Source: an uncultured Bacilli bacterium (GTDB lineage Bacteria > Bacillota_I > Bacilli_A > RF39 > UBA660). Taken from it: 15,252 bases of DNA. The translations under genes were made by a program, and so were the position numbers. The stretch's first letter is position 1. Each line of letters starts with the position of its first letter. The notes under the pieces were generated by a model. The model saw only the letters and a list, made by a program, of their open reading frames with translations, ran no database searches and had not been told where the DNA came from. The stretch is taken from NCBI GenBank assembly GCA_947623855.1, contig CANQHW010000009.1:1-15252 (forward strand), in the 5' to 3' direction. Shown in pieces: positions 5,661 through 12,852 of the stretch.

Positions 5661-6510
5661 TTTTAATGTCCTCAATATAACCATTCATAATATTTAAATA
5701 ATCTTCCCCATTTGTTCTTTCTTCATCACTCAAAGTATTCATCATATTAACCTTAACTAACGTTGCATGATGATTATCTTCTAAATCCTTAGCTATTACA
5801 TTATCTTCATCATTTCTTGTAAAAATATAAGTATAAGTCTTACTATTAAAACTATTTTTGATAACATCCGTATAAGTATCCTCATCTAAATAAATTACAT
5901 TAAATCCATAATCGGTTAAATATCTCAATACCGGACAAGTCGTCACAATTGTATTATTATTTTTACTCCGTGCTGCCGAAGCTACCGTTCGTAGTTCTGC
6001 ATCCATCTTTGATAAAGTTTCTTCTAACTCTTTAAAATTACTTTCAATCTCTTCTTTAATATACTTATTATCAATAAATTCTTCTAAGTTATTCTTAATT
6101 GTTCCCGCTAACATTAAATAATTATTCGGTGCTAACCATAACTCTTCATATGTATCTACTCCATAAGCCGTTTTTAACCCATATGATACATCAATTATTT
6201 TCATATTTTTATTTTTATTAATAAAATCTCTAGCTATTTGTTTTTCTTTACTAAGTCCATTATAAACAAATAGGGAAGCCTTACTATAATCTCTTATTTG
6301 TTTATCCGTTAAAGTATAAGTAAACGTATCTGCTCCACTAGGATATATAGTATAAACATTAGATGATTCTCCATATAATTCTTTTACTAAATATTCTATC
6401 GGATAAACACTAGTATAAACATCAATCCCTTCCATATCATCTCTTTTAAAACACCCTGTAATACTTATCATACTAATTACTAATAATAGTAACTTACCAA
6501 CTTTTTTCAT
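5644..6510 (-). CDS. metal-ABC-type (ZnuA/TroA-like) lipoprotein with altered metal site
   Basis: A 288-residue lipoprotein: signal peptide with lipobox ITGC and Cys20 as lipidation site. The body follows the cluster A-I zinc/manganese binding proteins (AdcA, ZnuA): [18 protein letters not shown] (30-47), [23 protein letters not shown] (124-128), [18 protein letters not shown] (186 onward), and the C-terminal [18 protein letters not shown]. The residues that should bind metal are changed. His of the family's (D/E)PHxYEP is Phe63, His of DPHxWLxP aligns with Glu123, and His of the VTxHxAFxYL strand is Cys192. The His-rich loop is missing. It may bind another ligand, bind metal through Glu/Cys, or act without transport. 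No ABC permease or ATPase gene is nearby. It is translationally coupled to yidD by an ATGA overlap. Fold assignment is good; metal specificity cannot be given. Confidence 0.85.
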   Translation of the reverse strand: MKKVGKLLLLVISMISITGCFKRDDMEGIDVYTSVYPIEYLVKELYGESSNVYTIYPSGADTFTYTLTDKQIRDYSKASLFVYNGLSKEKQIARDFINKNKNMKIIDVSYGLKTAYGVDTYEELWLAPNNYLMLAGTIKNNLEEFIDNKYIKEEIESNFKELEETLSKMDAELRTVASAARSKNNNTIVTTCPVLRYLTDYGFNVIYLDEDTYTDVIKNSFNSKTYTYIFTRNDEDNVIAKDLEDNHHATLVKVNMMNTLSDEERTNGEDYLNIMNGYIEDIKTAVLK

Positions 6511-6737
6511 AAACTCTCCTTCTTATCCTCCTCTGGTAGTGGGTCATACCCAACCTTACCAAAAGGATGACACCTTAATATTCTTTTTATTCCCAAATAA
6601 CTCCCTTTAATAGATCCATATTTATTTAAAGCTTCTATCATATAAGTAGAACAACTAGGAGTAAAATTACATAGAAAGTGACTACTTAAAGGACTTATTT
6701 TATATAAATAAACTAAACCTATGAGAATATATTTCAT
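6507..6737 (-). CDS. yidD: membrane protein insertion efficiency factor YidD
   Basis: A 76-residue YidD homologue, a small amphipathic membrane-associated protein that assists YidC-dependent insertion of inner membrane proteins. Conserved features are visible: the N-terminal hydrophobic helix [35 protein letters not shown] (two Cys), [21 protein letters not shown]. The length is typical of the family. SD is GGTGA, 6 nt before the ATG. It ends with TGA in an ATGA overlap with the lipoprotein start, so the two are coupled. It is usually found by rnpA/rpmH, so this position beside rnc and a lipoprotein is less common. Confidence 0.95.
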   Translation of the reverse strand: MKYILIGLVYLYKISPLSSHFLCNFTPSCSTYMIEALNKYGSIKGSYLGIKRILRCHPFGKVGYDPLPEEDKKESL

Positions 6738-6754
6738 ACATATTCACCAATATA

Positions 6755-6783
6755 ATTTTACTATATATTTTTAAACTTGTAAA
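6755..6783 (-). promoter_or_regulatory. promoter of the yidD-lipoprotein operon
   Basis: On the minus strand, TTTACA (6778-6783) and TAAAAT (6755-6760) are 17 nt apart. The expected start falls about where the yidD SD begins, so the leader is minimal. Confidence 0.65.
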
Positions 6784-6808
6784 ATATCTTTAATTATTTT
6801 TTAATATT

Positions 6809-6817
6809 TGATATAAT
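6809..6817 (+). promoter_or_regulatory. extended -10 promoter of the rnc-smc operon
   Basis: TGATATAAT (6809-6817) is a TGn-extended perfect -10. The -35 region (TTTAAT, 6789-6794) is weak. Only 4 nt separate the -10 from the SD AAGGTGAT (6822-6829). The promoter is back to back with that of yidD. Confidence 0.6.
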
Positions 6818-6835
6818 TATTAAGGTGATTAAAAT

Positions 6836-7486
6836 ATGGACTTTCTAGAAAAATATGGTATTTATATTAAAAATAAAGATTTACTCTTACAAGCATTAAC
6901 CCATACTTCTTATGCTAACGAACATAACACAGCTTCTTATGAAAGACTAGAATTTTTAGGAGATGCAGTCTTACAATTTATTATGAGCGAGTATTTCTAT
7001 TTAAATACTAATTATCCTGAAGGAACAATGAGTAAAAAAAGAGCTAGTTTTGTTTGTGAAAATGCTTTATATGAATATTCCAAAGAAATAGGATATGCTC
7101 CCTATATTAGAGTAGGAAATGGTCAAATAAGTGATATTAATGCCACCATTCTTGCCGATATTTTTGAAAGTATCTTAGGAGTTATTTATTTAGATCAAGG
7201 TATCGAAGTCGCTAAAAAATATATCTATGATATCATCGTCCCCGATATTAAAAAAAATAAACATTTCTTAAGTGATTATAAAAGCTCTTTACAAGAATTA
7301 GTCCAAACTGATCAAAAAACTTTAACCTATACTGTAATCAAAGAAAGTGGACCAGCTCATGATAAAACCTTTACTGTTGAAGTAAAAATTGATGATATGG
7401 TTTATGGTATTGGCACCGGTAAAAGTAAAAAAGAAGCCGAACAAAATGCTGCTAAAGACGCTTATCAAAAACAAGCAAAACATTAA
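6836..7486 (+). CDS. rnc: ribonuclease III
   Basis: Double-strand-specific endoribonuclease that processes rRNA precursors and structured mRNAs in the cytoplasm. The catalytic domain carries the signature ERLEFLGDAVL (36-46, with Glu39 and Asp43) and DIFESILG (108-115, with Asp108 and Glu111), so all four metal-binding acidic residues are kept. HTSYANE (23-29) is also typical. A dsRNA-binding domain occupies about 146-214 (DYKSSLQELVQ..., ending GKSKKEAEQNAAKDAYQK). At 216 aa it is slightly shorter than most homologues. Start ATG 6836 has SD AAGGTGAT. It is first in the rnc-smc operon, with 12 nt to smc, an order common in Firmicutes. Confidence 0.97.
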   Translation: MDFLEKYGIYIKNKDLLLQALTHTSYANEHNTASYERLEFLGDAVLQFIMSEYFYLNTNYPEGTMSKKRASFVCENALYEYSKEIGYAPYIRVGNGQISDINATILADIFESILGVIYLDQGIEVAKKYIYDIIVPDIKKNKHFLSDYKSSLQELVQTDQKTLTYTVIKESGPAHDKTFTVEVKIDDMVYGIGTGKSKKEAEQNAAKDAYQKQAKH

Positions 7487-7498
7487 GGAAGGTTATAT

Positions 7499-10429
7499 AT
7501 GTATTTAAAGTGTATTAAAATAAATGGGTTTAAATCTTTTGCCGACAAAATTGATTTAGAATTTAAAAATGATATCACCGCTATCGTTGGACCCAATGGT
7601 AGCGGGAAAAGTAATATCGTCGATGCCGTCCGTTGGGTTTTAGGAGAACAATCTGTTAAAGCCTTAAGAGGAAGTACATCTATGAGTGATGTTATCTTCG
7701 CTGGTAGTGCCACCCGTCCAGGAGCTACTAGAGCTAGTGTAGCTTTAATATTTGATAATACCGATCACTACCTAAAAAGTGAATTTAACGAAGTAGAAGT
7801 AAAAAGAGTAGTCTATAAAACCGGAGAAAATGACTACTTTATCAATAATGAAAAAGTTCGTCTTAAAGATATTATCAATTTATTTATGGATACGGGAGCC
7901 GGTAAAGAAGCCTTTAATATCATTTCTCAAGGCGCTGTAACCAATATTATATTATCTAAACCTGAAGATCGAAGAAGCATTATTGAAGAAGCTGCGGGCG
8001 TTTTAAAATATAAAACACGCAAAGAAGAAACTTTAAAAAAACTAGCTAAAACTAATGAAAATATTACCCGAATTGATTTACTAACTAAAGAATTAGAAAC
8101 TACTCTAAATCCTCTAAAAGAACAAAAAGATCTTGCTTTAAAATACGAAGAATACAAAAAAGACCTAGAAAGTATGGAAATATCTTTAATAGCTAATGAT
8201 ATTACTTCTTATTCTTCCGAATATAAAGACTTAGAAACTAAATTAAAAACACTTAATGATAATACTCTAGATTATGATACTACTACTAAAAAAGATCAAG
8301 CCCAATTAGAAAAATTAAAATTAGAAAATATTGTCTTAGATGAAAAAATTGAGAAGGAAAATTCCTCTCTTATTGAAATAGAGAAAAAAATAACCGAACT
8401 TGCTAAAGAAAGACAAGTTATTATTGAAAGACAAAAATTTAATATTGATAATACCAAACTAGATACTTTAATCTTAGAATTAAAAGAAAAAATTGCTAAA
8501 CTTACCAAAAGTAAGAACGTCTTAGAAAATGATCTAACTAATTGTAATAACGTTATAAAAGATTATACTACTACTATCGACTCTTTAACTAATAATAGTA
8601 CTACCATCGAAAATAAATTAACTAAAATAACTACCAAAATAAATGATATTGAAAAAAGAAATATCTATCTTGATAATCAAATAACCATTAAAACAGAACT
8701 TTTAGAAAGCAATGCTTTATTACCTAATGCGGTAAAATATATCTTAGAAAATAAACGTTTAAATGGCATTTATACCAATGTTGGTAACGCTATTAAACCT
8801 CAAGATAAAATGGATTTAGCTATTGATGTCGCTTTAGGATCTAGTAAAAACATTATTATTACCGAAGATAGCGCATCCGCCAAAGAAGCCATTAATTATT
8901 TAAAACAAAATAAATTAGGACGAGTTACTTTCTTTCCTTTAGATGTTATCAAACCGCGTTTCCTTGATAAAGAAATATTAGATATTGCTAGTAGCACTAA
9001 AAATTTTTTAGGAGTAGCATCTACTTTAGTAAATTATGACCCCCAATATCAAAATATTGCTTTAAATCTCCTAGGAAATATCTTAGTAGTAAAAGATATT
9101 GATACCCTAAATACTTTAGGCAAAAAAATAAAATATCGTGCTAAAATCGTTTCTCTAACCGGTGAAGTCTTAGCAAGTGGCGGTGCTATTACCGGTGGTA
9201 TAATAAATTCTGGAACCTTTAAAGAAAAATCTTTATTAGATACTCTAAAAGCTGAATTAACCTCAAACCAAGATATCCTAACAACTCAAAATAAAGAAAA
9301 AAACTTCCTTACCAAAGAACTAACTAATCTTACCTCTACTATTTTAGAAACTAAAAATAATCTTGGTCTCGAATTAGATAAGCAAACTCGTTATCAAACC
9401 GCCTTAAATGAACTCAACCTCGAACTTAAAGAAGCGAGTAGTGAACTTAATCGGGAAGAAAATATGAAAGGTAATACTTTAGATAAAGAACTAGAAAAAA
9501 TAATTGATGATTACTATAAAGCCCTAGAAACCAAAGAAATAAATCTTAAAGAATTAAATAAATTAAAAGATCATAAATCTGAAATATCTACTACTATTCA
9601 AGAAATAGAACAAAATATAAGTAAAATTAAAGAAAATTATAATAAAATGTTAAATGAAAGTAAAGATATTGAAGTAAGATTAGGTAAACTAGATGTCCTA
9701 CTTGATAATTTAATTTTAACCTTAAATGAAGATTATAGCATCACTTATGAAAAAGCGGCGGCGGATTACCCATTAGTATTAGAGGCAGAAGTTGTAAGAA
9801 CCAATGTTTCCCATCTTAAAAATAAAATTAAAGATTTAGGAGAAATAAATCTAGGCAGTATTAAAGAATATGATCGTTTAAATGAAAGATATACTTATTT
9901 AAATAATCAAAAAGAAGAATTAAATACTAGCGTCAACTCCCTATTAGAAATTATCCAAGAAATGGATGAAATAATGAAAACCCGTTTCAAAGAAACCTTC
10001 GATAAAGTAAATCTTGAGTTTGCTACAGTCTTTAAAAAGCTCTTTAAAGGCGGCGATGCCCACCTTGCTCTAACCGAAGATGACCTTTTAACCACTGGTA
10101 TCGAAATAATGGCCAGTCCTCCTGGTAAAAAAATAAAAAACATTGCTTCCTTATCGGGTGGCGAAATGACCTTAACATCCATTTCCTTATTATTTGCCAT
10201 CCTCAATGTCAAACCTGTTCCATTCTGTATCTTAGATGAAATTGAAGCTGCTTTAGATGACGTTAATGTTGTAGAGTTTGGTAAATACTTAGTATCCAAA
10301 AAAGATAATAGTCAATTTATTGTTATAACTCACAAAAAGAAAACTATGGAATATGCTGATACTTTATATGGTATAACTATGCAAGAGAGTGGAGTAAGTA
10401 AACTTGTTAGTGTTAAATTAGAAAGTTAG
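7499..10429 (+). CDS. smc: chromosome segregation protein SMC (short-armed)
   Basis: Condensin ATPase that organises and helps segregate the nucleoid, normally with ScpA/ScpB. In order: N-terminal head with Walker A GPNGSGKS (31-38); coiled coil to about 400; hinge at about 405-567 ending in GGAITGG (561-567); returning coil; and C-terminal head with signature LSGGE (885-889) and Walker B FCILDEIEAALDD (909-921, with Asp913/Glu914). The signature continues MTLTSISLLFAIL where RALTAIALLFAIL is usual. At 976 aa it is about 200 residues shorter than Bacillus SMC, but close to mycoplasma SMC/P115. The missing length is in the coiled-coil arms, each about 100 residues shorter. Start ATG has SD AAGGAAGG. 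scpAB are not in the window. Confidence 0.97.
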   Translation: MYLKCIKINGFKSFADKIDLEFKNDITAIVGPNGSGKSNIVDAVRWVLGEQSVKALRGSTSMSDVIFAGSATRPGATRASVALIFDNTDHYLKSEFNEVEVKRVVYKTGENDYFINNEKVRLKDIINLFMDTGAGKEAFNIISQGAVTNIILSKPEDRRSIIEEAAGVLKYKTRKEETLKKLAKTNENITRIDLLTKELETTLNPLKEQKDLALKYEEYKKDLESMEISLIANDITSYSSEYKDLETKLKTLNDNTLDYDTTTKKDQAQLEKLKLENIVLDEKIEKENSSLIEIEKKITELAKERQVIIERQKFNIDNTKLDTLILELKEKIAKLTKSKNVLENDLTNCNNVIKDYTTTIDSLTNNSTTIENKLTKITTKINDIEKRNIYLDNQITIKTELLESNALLPNAVKYILENKRLNGIYTNVGNAIKPQDKMDLAIDVALGSSKNIIITEDSASAKEAINYLKQNKLGRVTFFPLDVIKPRFLDKEILDIASSTKNFLGVASTLVNYDPQYQNIALNLLGNILVVKDIDTLNTLGKKIKYRAKIVSLTGEVLASGGAITGGIINSGTFKEKSLLDTLKAELTSNQDILTTQNKEKNFLTKELTNLTSTILETKNNLGLELDKQTRYQTALNELNLELKEASSELNREENMKGNTLDKELEKIIDDYYKALETKEINLKELNKLKDHKSEISTTIQEIEQNISKIKENYNKMLNESKDIEVRLGKLDVLLDNLILTLNEDYSITYEKAAADYPLVLEAEVVRTNVSHLKNKIKDLGEINLGSIKEYDRLNERYTYLNNQKEELNTSVNSLLEIIQEMDEIMKTRFKETFDKVNLEFATVFKKLFKGGDAHLALTEDDLLTTGIEIMASPPGKKIKNIASLSGGEMTLTSISLLFAILNVKPVPFCILDEIEAALDDVNVVEFGKYLVSKKDNSQFIVITHKKKTMEYADTLYGITMQESGVSKLVSVKLES

Positions 10430-10439
10430 GAGAATTTAA

Positions 10440-11138
10440 ATGAAAAAGAATAATTTAAAAAGAAAAGTAATCATTGGAGTAGGAATCGTCCTATCCCTAA
10501 TTATTATCGTGGGGGCCGTATTAATCGTAAGAGAGCTAAATGCCGAAAAAATATTAAAAGAAGAAGTAAATAAAATAACCAACCTCGATTTTACTACTGA
10601 TGAAATTGATATGCATATTAAAACTACCAAAGATTATGCTGTTGTCGAAAAAACCATTAAAGATTTTTGGAATGAATATCATACCCTAGCTCGTGAAATT
10701 ATCGAACTAACTAATAATGATAAACTAAAAAATATCTTATCTATTGAAAATTATGAATTAGATGGTAAAGAATTTACTTCTACTAAAGAATATATATCAA
10801 CTACCCAAAGTAAAATAGGGGAAAATATTCATAAAATAATTACCTTAACTAGTAAAGAAAGTATTGAAAACGCTATTAAAGATAAAAACTTAAGTAGTTA
10901 TTATGTCGATTTATATAATGAATTAATGGTTGATTATGATATCGAAGATGATATTGCTACTACCGTAAAAGAATTAGAAGATCTTCAAAGCCATATCGAT
11001 GAAGTATTTACCTACTATAATAAAGTCATTGATTTTCTAATCAAAAATCAAAATAGCTGGACCATTAATAATAAAAAATTAGAATTTACTAATGAATCTT
11101 TAGCTAATCAATATAATGCTCTCATCAAAGAAAGATAA
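10440..11138 (+). CDS. hypothetical membrane-anchored helical protein
   Basis: A 232-residue protein without a recognised domain. A basic N-terminus and one TM helix (about 9-31, KVIIGVGIVLSLIIIVGAVLIV) form a signal anchor with no lipobox Cys. The remaining 200 residues are charged, Cys-free and predicted helical, and should lie outside the membrane. It follows smc by 10 nt with SD AGGAG and ends in a strong terminator, so it is third in the rnc-smc operon, where ftsY often stands in other Firmicutes. It has no GTPase motif and is not FtsY. A link to chromosome or division functions is only suggested by position. Confidence 0.82.
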   Translation: MKKNNLKRKVIIGVGIVLSLIIIVGAVLIVRELNAEKILKEEVNKITNLDFTTDEIDMHIKTTKDYAVVEKTIKDFWNEYHTLAREIIELTNNDKLKNILSIENYELDGKEFTSTKEYISTTQSKIGENIHKIITLTSKESIENAIKDKNLSSYYVDLYNELMVDYDIEDDIATTVKELEDLQSHIDEVFTYYNKVIDFLIKNQNSWTINNKKLEFTNESLANQYNALIKER

Positions 11139-11140
11139 AT

Positions 11141-11168
11141 AAAAAAGTGCAAAAATTGCACTTTTTTT
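11141..11168. terminator. strong bidirectional terminator
   Basis: AAAAAAGTGCAA (11141-11152) and TTGCACTTTTTT (11156-11167) form a 12-bp perfect stem with a 3-nt loop, A-rich on one side and T-rich on the other. It works for both strands. It ends the rnc-smc operon (+) and the minus-strand operon running 12209 to 11167, whose last stop codon overlaps it. Confidence 0.92.
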
Positions 11169-11262
11169 ATCTAATAAAATAAGCAACTAACGAAGCTACA
11201 ACTCCTAAACACATTAAGATAAGCATCGTCCATACTACTATTCTTTGCGTCTTCTTCTTCAT
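11167..11262 (-). CDS. 31-residue single-TM protein, DUF4044/Prli42-like
   Basis: A very short gene encoding MKKKTQRIVVWTMLILMCLG followed by VVASLVAYFIR and TAA. It has a basic N-terminus and one TM helix (about 8-30), the pattern of the DUF4044 group and of Prli42, the miniprotein that anchors the stressosome in Listeria (known for that protein, not shown here). R-(I/V)-V-V-W/Y-x-M-L is the shared core as I recall it. It lies 2 nt after the TAA of the 137-aa gene. The SD is supplied by AAGG/GG around that stop, so it is probably translated by coupling. The stop overlaps the bidirectional terminator. No stressosome genes are in the window. Coding status is supported by position, SD and the TM pattern; the family name is tentative. 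Confidence 0.75.
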   Translation of the reverse strand: MKKKTQRIVVWTMLILMCLGVVASLVAYFIR

Positions 11263-11264
11263 CC

Positions 11265-11678
11265 TTAACCTTCTTTCATATAACTACTATTAATTATCTT
11301 TCTTTCTAAACTTTCTTCTTCCCTTAAATTCTTATTAATAGTATCATTTATTCTCGCTACTAATTCATTATACTCCATTGTATTAATTTTGGAAAGAGTA
11401 ATATTCGGTAAAGAAATAAAACCTGCTCCAATAAGTAAAGAAATAATTAAATTAGATTTAATAAAAATACAATAACTTATTACAATCCCTAAACCATTCC
11501 ATAAATTCATTAACTTACTATTAAAATCCGTTCTTCCACTATATTTAATATAGGCTTCTTTATTCTCTCTTAAAAAGTCTAAAAAATGAAATAAAGTATA
11601 TGTATCCATATCTTCTACTTTATGATACTTTAAATAAGCAACAATACAATCTATTTCTTTTCCCACATTCTTACTCAT
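11265..11678 (-). CDS. hypothetical 2-TM/coil protein (paralogue C)
   Basis: A 137-residue protein without a recognised domain. A helical N-terminal part (DMDTYTLFHFLDFLRENKEAYIKY, about 23-46) precedes a hydrophobic hairpin of two TM helices (about 60-95, GLGIVISYCIFI and NLIISLLIGAGFISL). A charged C-terminal helix follows (ELVARINDTINKNLREEESLERK). The order, helix ending in K-x-x-Y, TM pair, charged helix, is the same as in the 175-aa gene just upstream and the 185-aa gene after mnmA. It starts 3 nt after the 175-aa gene stops, and the 31-aa gene follows 2 nt later, so the three form one operon. Confidence 0.75.
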   Translation of the reverse strand: MSKNVGKEIDCIVAYLKYHKVEDMDTYTLFHFLDFLRENKEAYIKYSGRTDFNSKLMNLWNGLGIVISYCIFIKSNLIISLLIGAGFISLPNITLSKINTMEYNELVARINDTINKNLREEESLERKIINSSYMKEG

Positions 11679-11681
11679 ATT

Positions 11682-12209
11682 TTAATCCCCCTTCTTAAGT
11701 CTTCTAACTAATTTTTGCGTCTTATTTAAACTATAACTAGGTTCTATAGTTAATACCTCGGAAGATAAGTTTTCTTCTGTTTTAACCTCTTTCCGTGACT
11801 TATCAATAATTATCTTTTCTAAATCTTTCATTAAATTATCATAATTTTGATTTTCTTTTACAAACTTTGCATCAACAAATAATCTTAACCCTTCTGCTTC
11901 TAAAAGAAATAGTAAAAATATTACCAAATGAAAATTTAATAATAAAATTAAATACGTATCTAATAAAACACAACCTAATTTTAAAATATTTTTAGCTAAT
12001 TTACTATTATGTTTTACCTCACTATTAATATAATACGTCTTATTATAAATTAAATCATTATATAATAACTTTAACTCATTTATGGATAACTTATCTATAT
12101 CTTTTAATCTATCATCGATCGTCTTTATCCTTAAAGCAATCTCTTCTTCATTCTTAAGTTTCACATATTTCACCCGTTTCTTAAAAAAATACACCCCATA
12201 TTCTATCAT
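11682..12209 (-). CDS. hypothetical 2-TM/coil protein (paralogue A)
   Basis: A 175-residue protein, unrecognised. Residues 24-58 are a charged helix (IALRIKTIDDRLKDIDKLSI, then NELKLLYNDLIYNKTYYIN). A strongly hydrophobic segment follows (about 75-105, ILKLGCVLLDTYLILLLNFHL onward), likely a tight TM pair. The C-terminal helix and tail are charged and end in KLVRRLKKGD. The L-x-x-L...EL-x-x-LYN-x-L...K-x-x-Y-x-N pattern recurs in the 13989 gene. The start is uncertain: ATG 12209 has a weak SD, and a GTG 15 codons further in has GGGTGA before it and would remove an odd basic leader. It is the first gene of a three-gene minus-strand operon, divergent from the SpoIIM-like gene with 42 bp between. 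Confidence 0.75.
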   Translation of the reverse strand: MIEYGVYFFKKRVKYVKLKNEEEIALRIKTIDDRLKDIDKLSINELKLLYNDLIYNKTYYINSEVKHNSKLAKNILKLGCVLLDTYLILLLNFHLVIFLLFLLEAEGLRLFVDAKFVKENQNYDNLMKDLEKIIIDKSRKEVKTEENLSSEVLTIEPSYSLNKTQKLVRRLKKGD

Positions 12210-12251
12210 AAATTATCTTCAAAGTAAATAATATTAACTAGGAGACCTAAA

Positions 12252-12836
12252 ATGAAAAAAACAAAGAAGAGTAAAGTTAAAACAATGATCGTCGTGTTTA
12301 CTTTTTTATTTGGTATAAGTTTATTAATTGGACTTATATTTTATTTTAAACAAAGTAAAGAAGTAAGATATTCTCTAGTAAGTGGTGTAGGGGATTTAAA
12401 AAATTTATTAAATGGAAGCATCAATAACCTCTTTAGCCATATTATTTTAATTATTTTACTATATCTTGCTAGTATTAGTGTAATCTTTTATTTTAGTGGT
12501 ATAATGTATTTAATGTATGAAGGTTTAGCCATCGGCTTTACCTTTGGTCTTTTAAAAGACCTCTATGGTCTTAAAGGAATAATTTTTAATCTATTATACC
12601 AAGTCTTATTTAAAAGCTTATTTATCTTTCTTTTAATAATCTTCTTAATTAAATTATTTAAAATAAGTAAATATGTTTTAGGATTATTTTTATATAAAGA
12701 TCAGCAAGACTTTAAAACCTTAATTTTAAAAGAAATAAAAAATAGTTTATATGTAGTGTTATTTATAATAATTTATGATATAATAATCTTACTTATTAGC
12801 AAGTATGTTCTATATATCTTAGTAAAATTATTATAG
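12252..12836 (+). CDS. SpoIIM-like multi-TM membrane protein
   Basis: A 194-residue integral membrane protein with four to five TM segments (about 12-32, 62-84, 86-101, 110-137, 165-192). The stretch NLFSHIILIILLYLASISVI...YEGLAIGFTFGLLKDLYGLKGIIFNLLYQVLFKSLFIFLL resembles the stage II sporulation protein M family, in which SpoIIM bridges SpoIID and SpoIIP in the engulfment machine. The family also occurs widely outside sporulation, and no spoIID or spoIIP is visible, so a sporulation role should not be assumed. Start ATG has SD AGGAGA, with a TAATAT -10 candidate 5 nt above it (12229-12234). mnmA follows after 16 nt, so they are probably co-transcribed. The family call is moderate. Confidence 0.68.
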   Translation: MKKTKKSKVKTMIVVFTFLFGISLLIGLIFYFKQSKEVRYSLVSGVGDLKNLLNGSINNLFSHIILIILLYLASISVIFYFSGIMYLMYEGLAIGFTFGLLKDLYGLKGIIFNLLYQVLFKSLFIFLLIIFLIKLFKISKYVLGLFLYKDQQDFKTLILKEIKNSLYVVLFIIIYDIIILLISKYVLYILVKLL

Positions 12837-12852
12837 TTAGGAAGTGAGTAGT

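Noticed and set aside
6507..6509. Mycoplasma genetic code (TGA = Trp)
   Set aside because: yidD terminates properly on TGA, and Trp codons in smc, mnmA and the deacetylase are TGG.
9907..10299. 130-codon minus-strand open frame
   Set aside because: It lies wholly antisense to the conserved SMC C-terminal head, and its protein has no family features.
10440..11138. ftsY, expected after smc
   Set aside because: The protein has no GTPase motifs; it is a TM-anchored helical protein.
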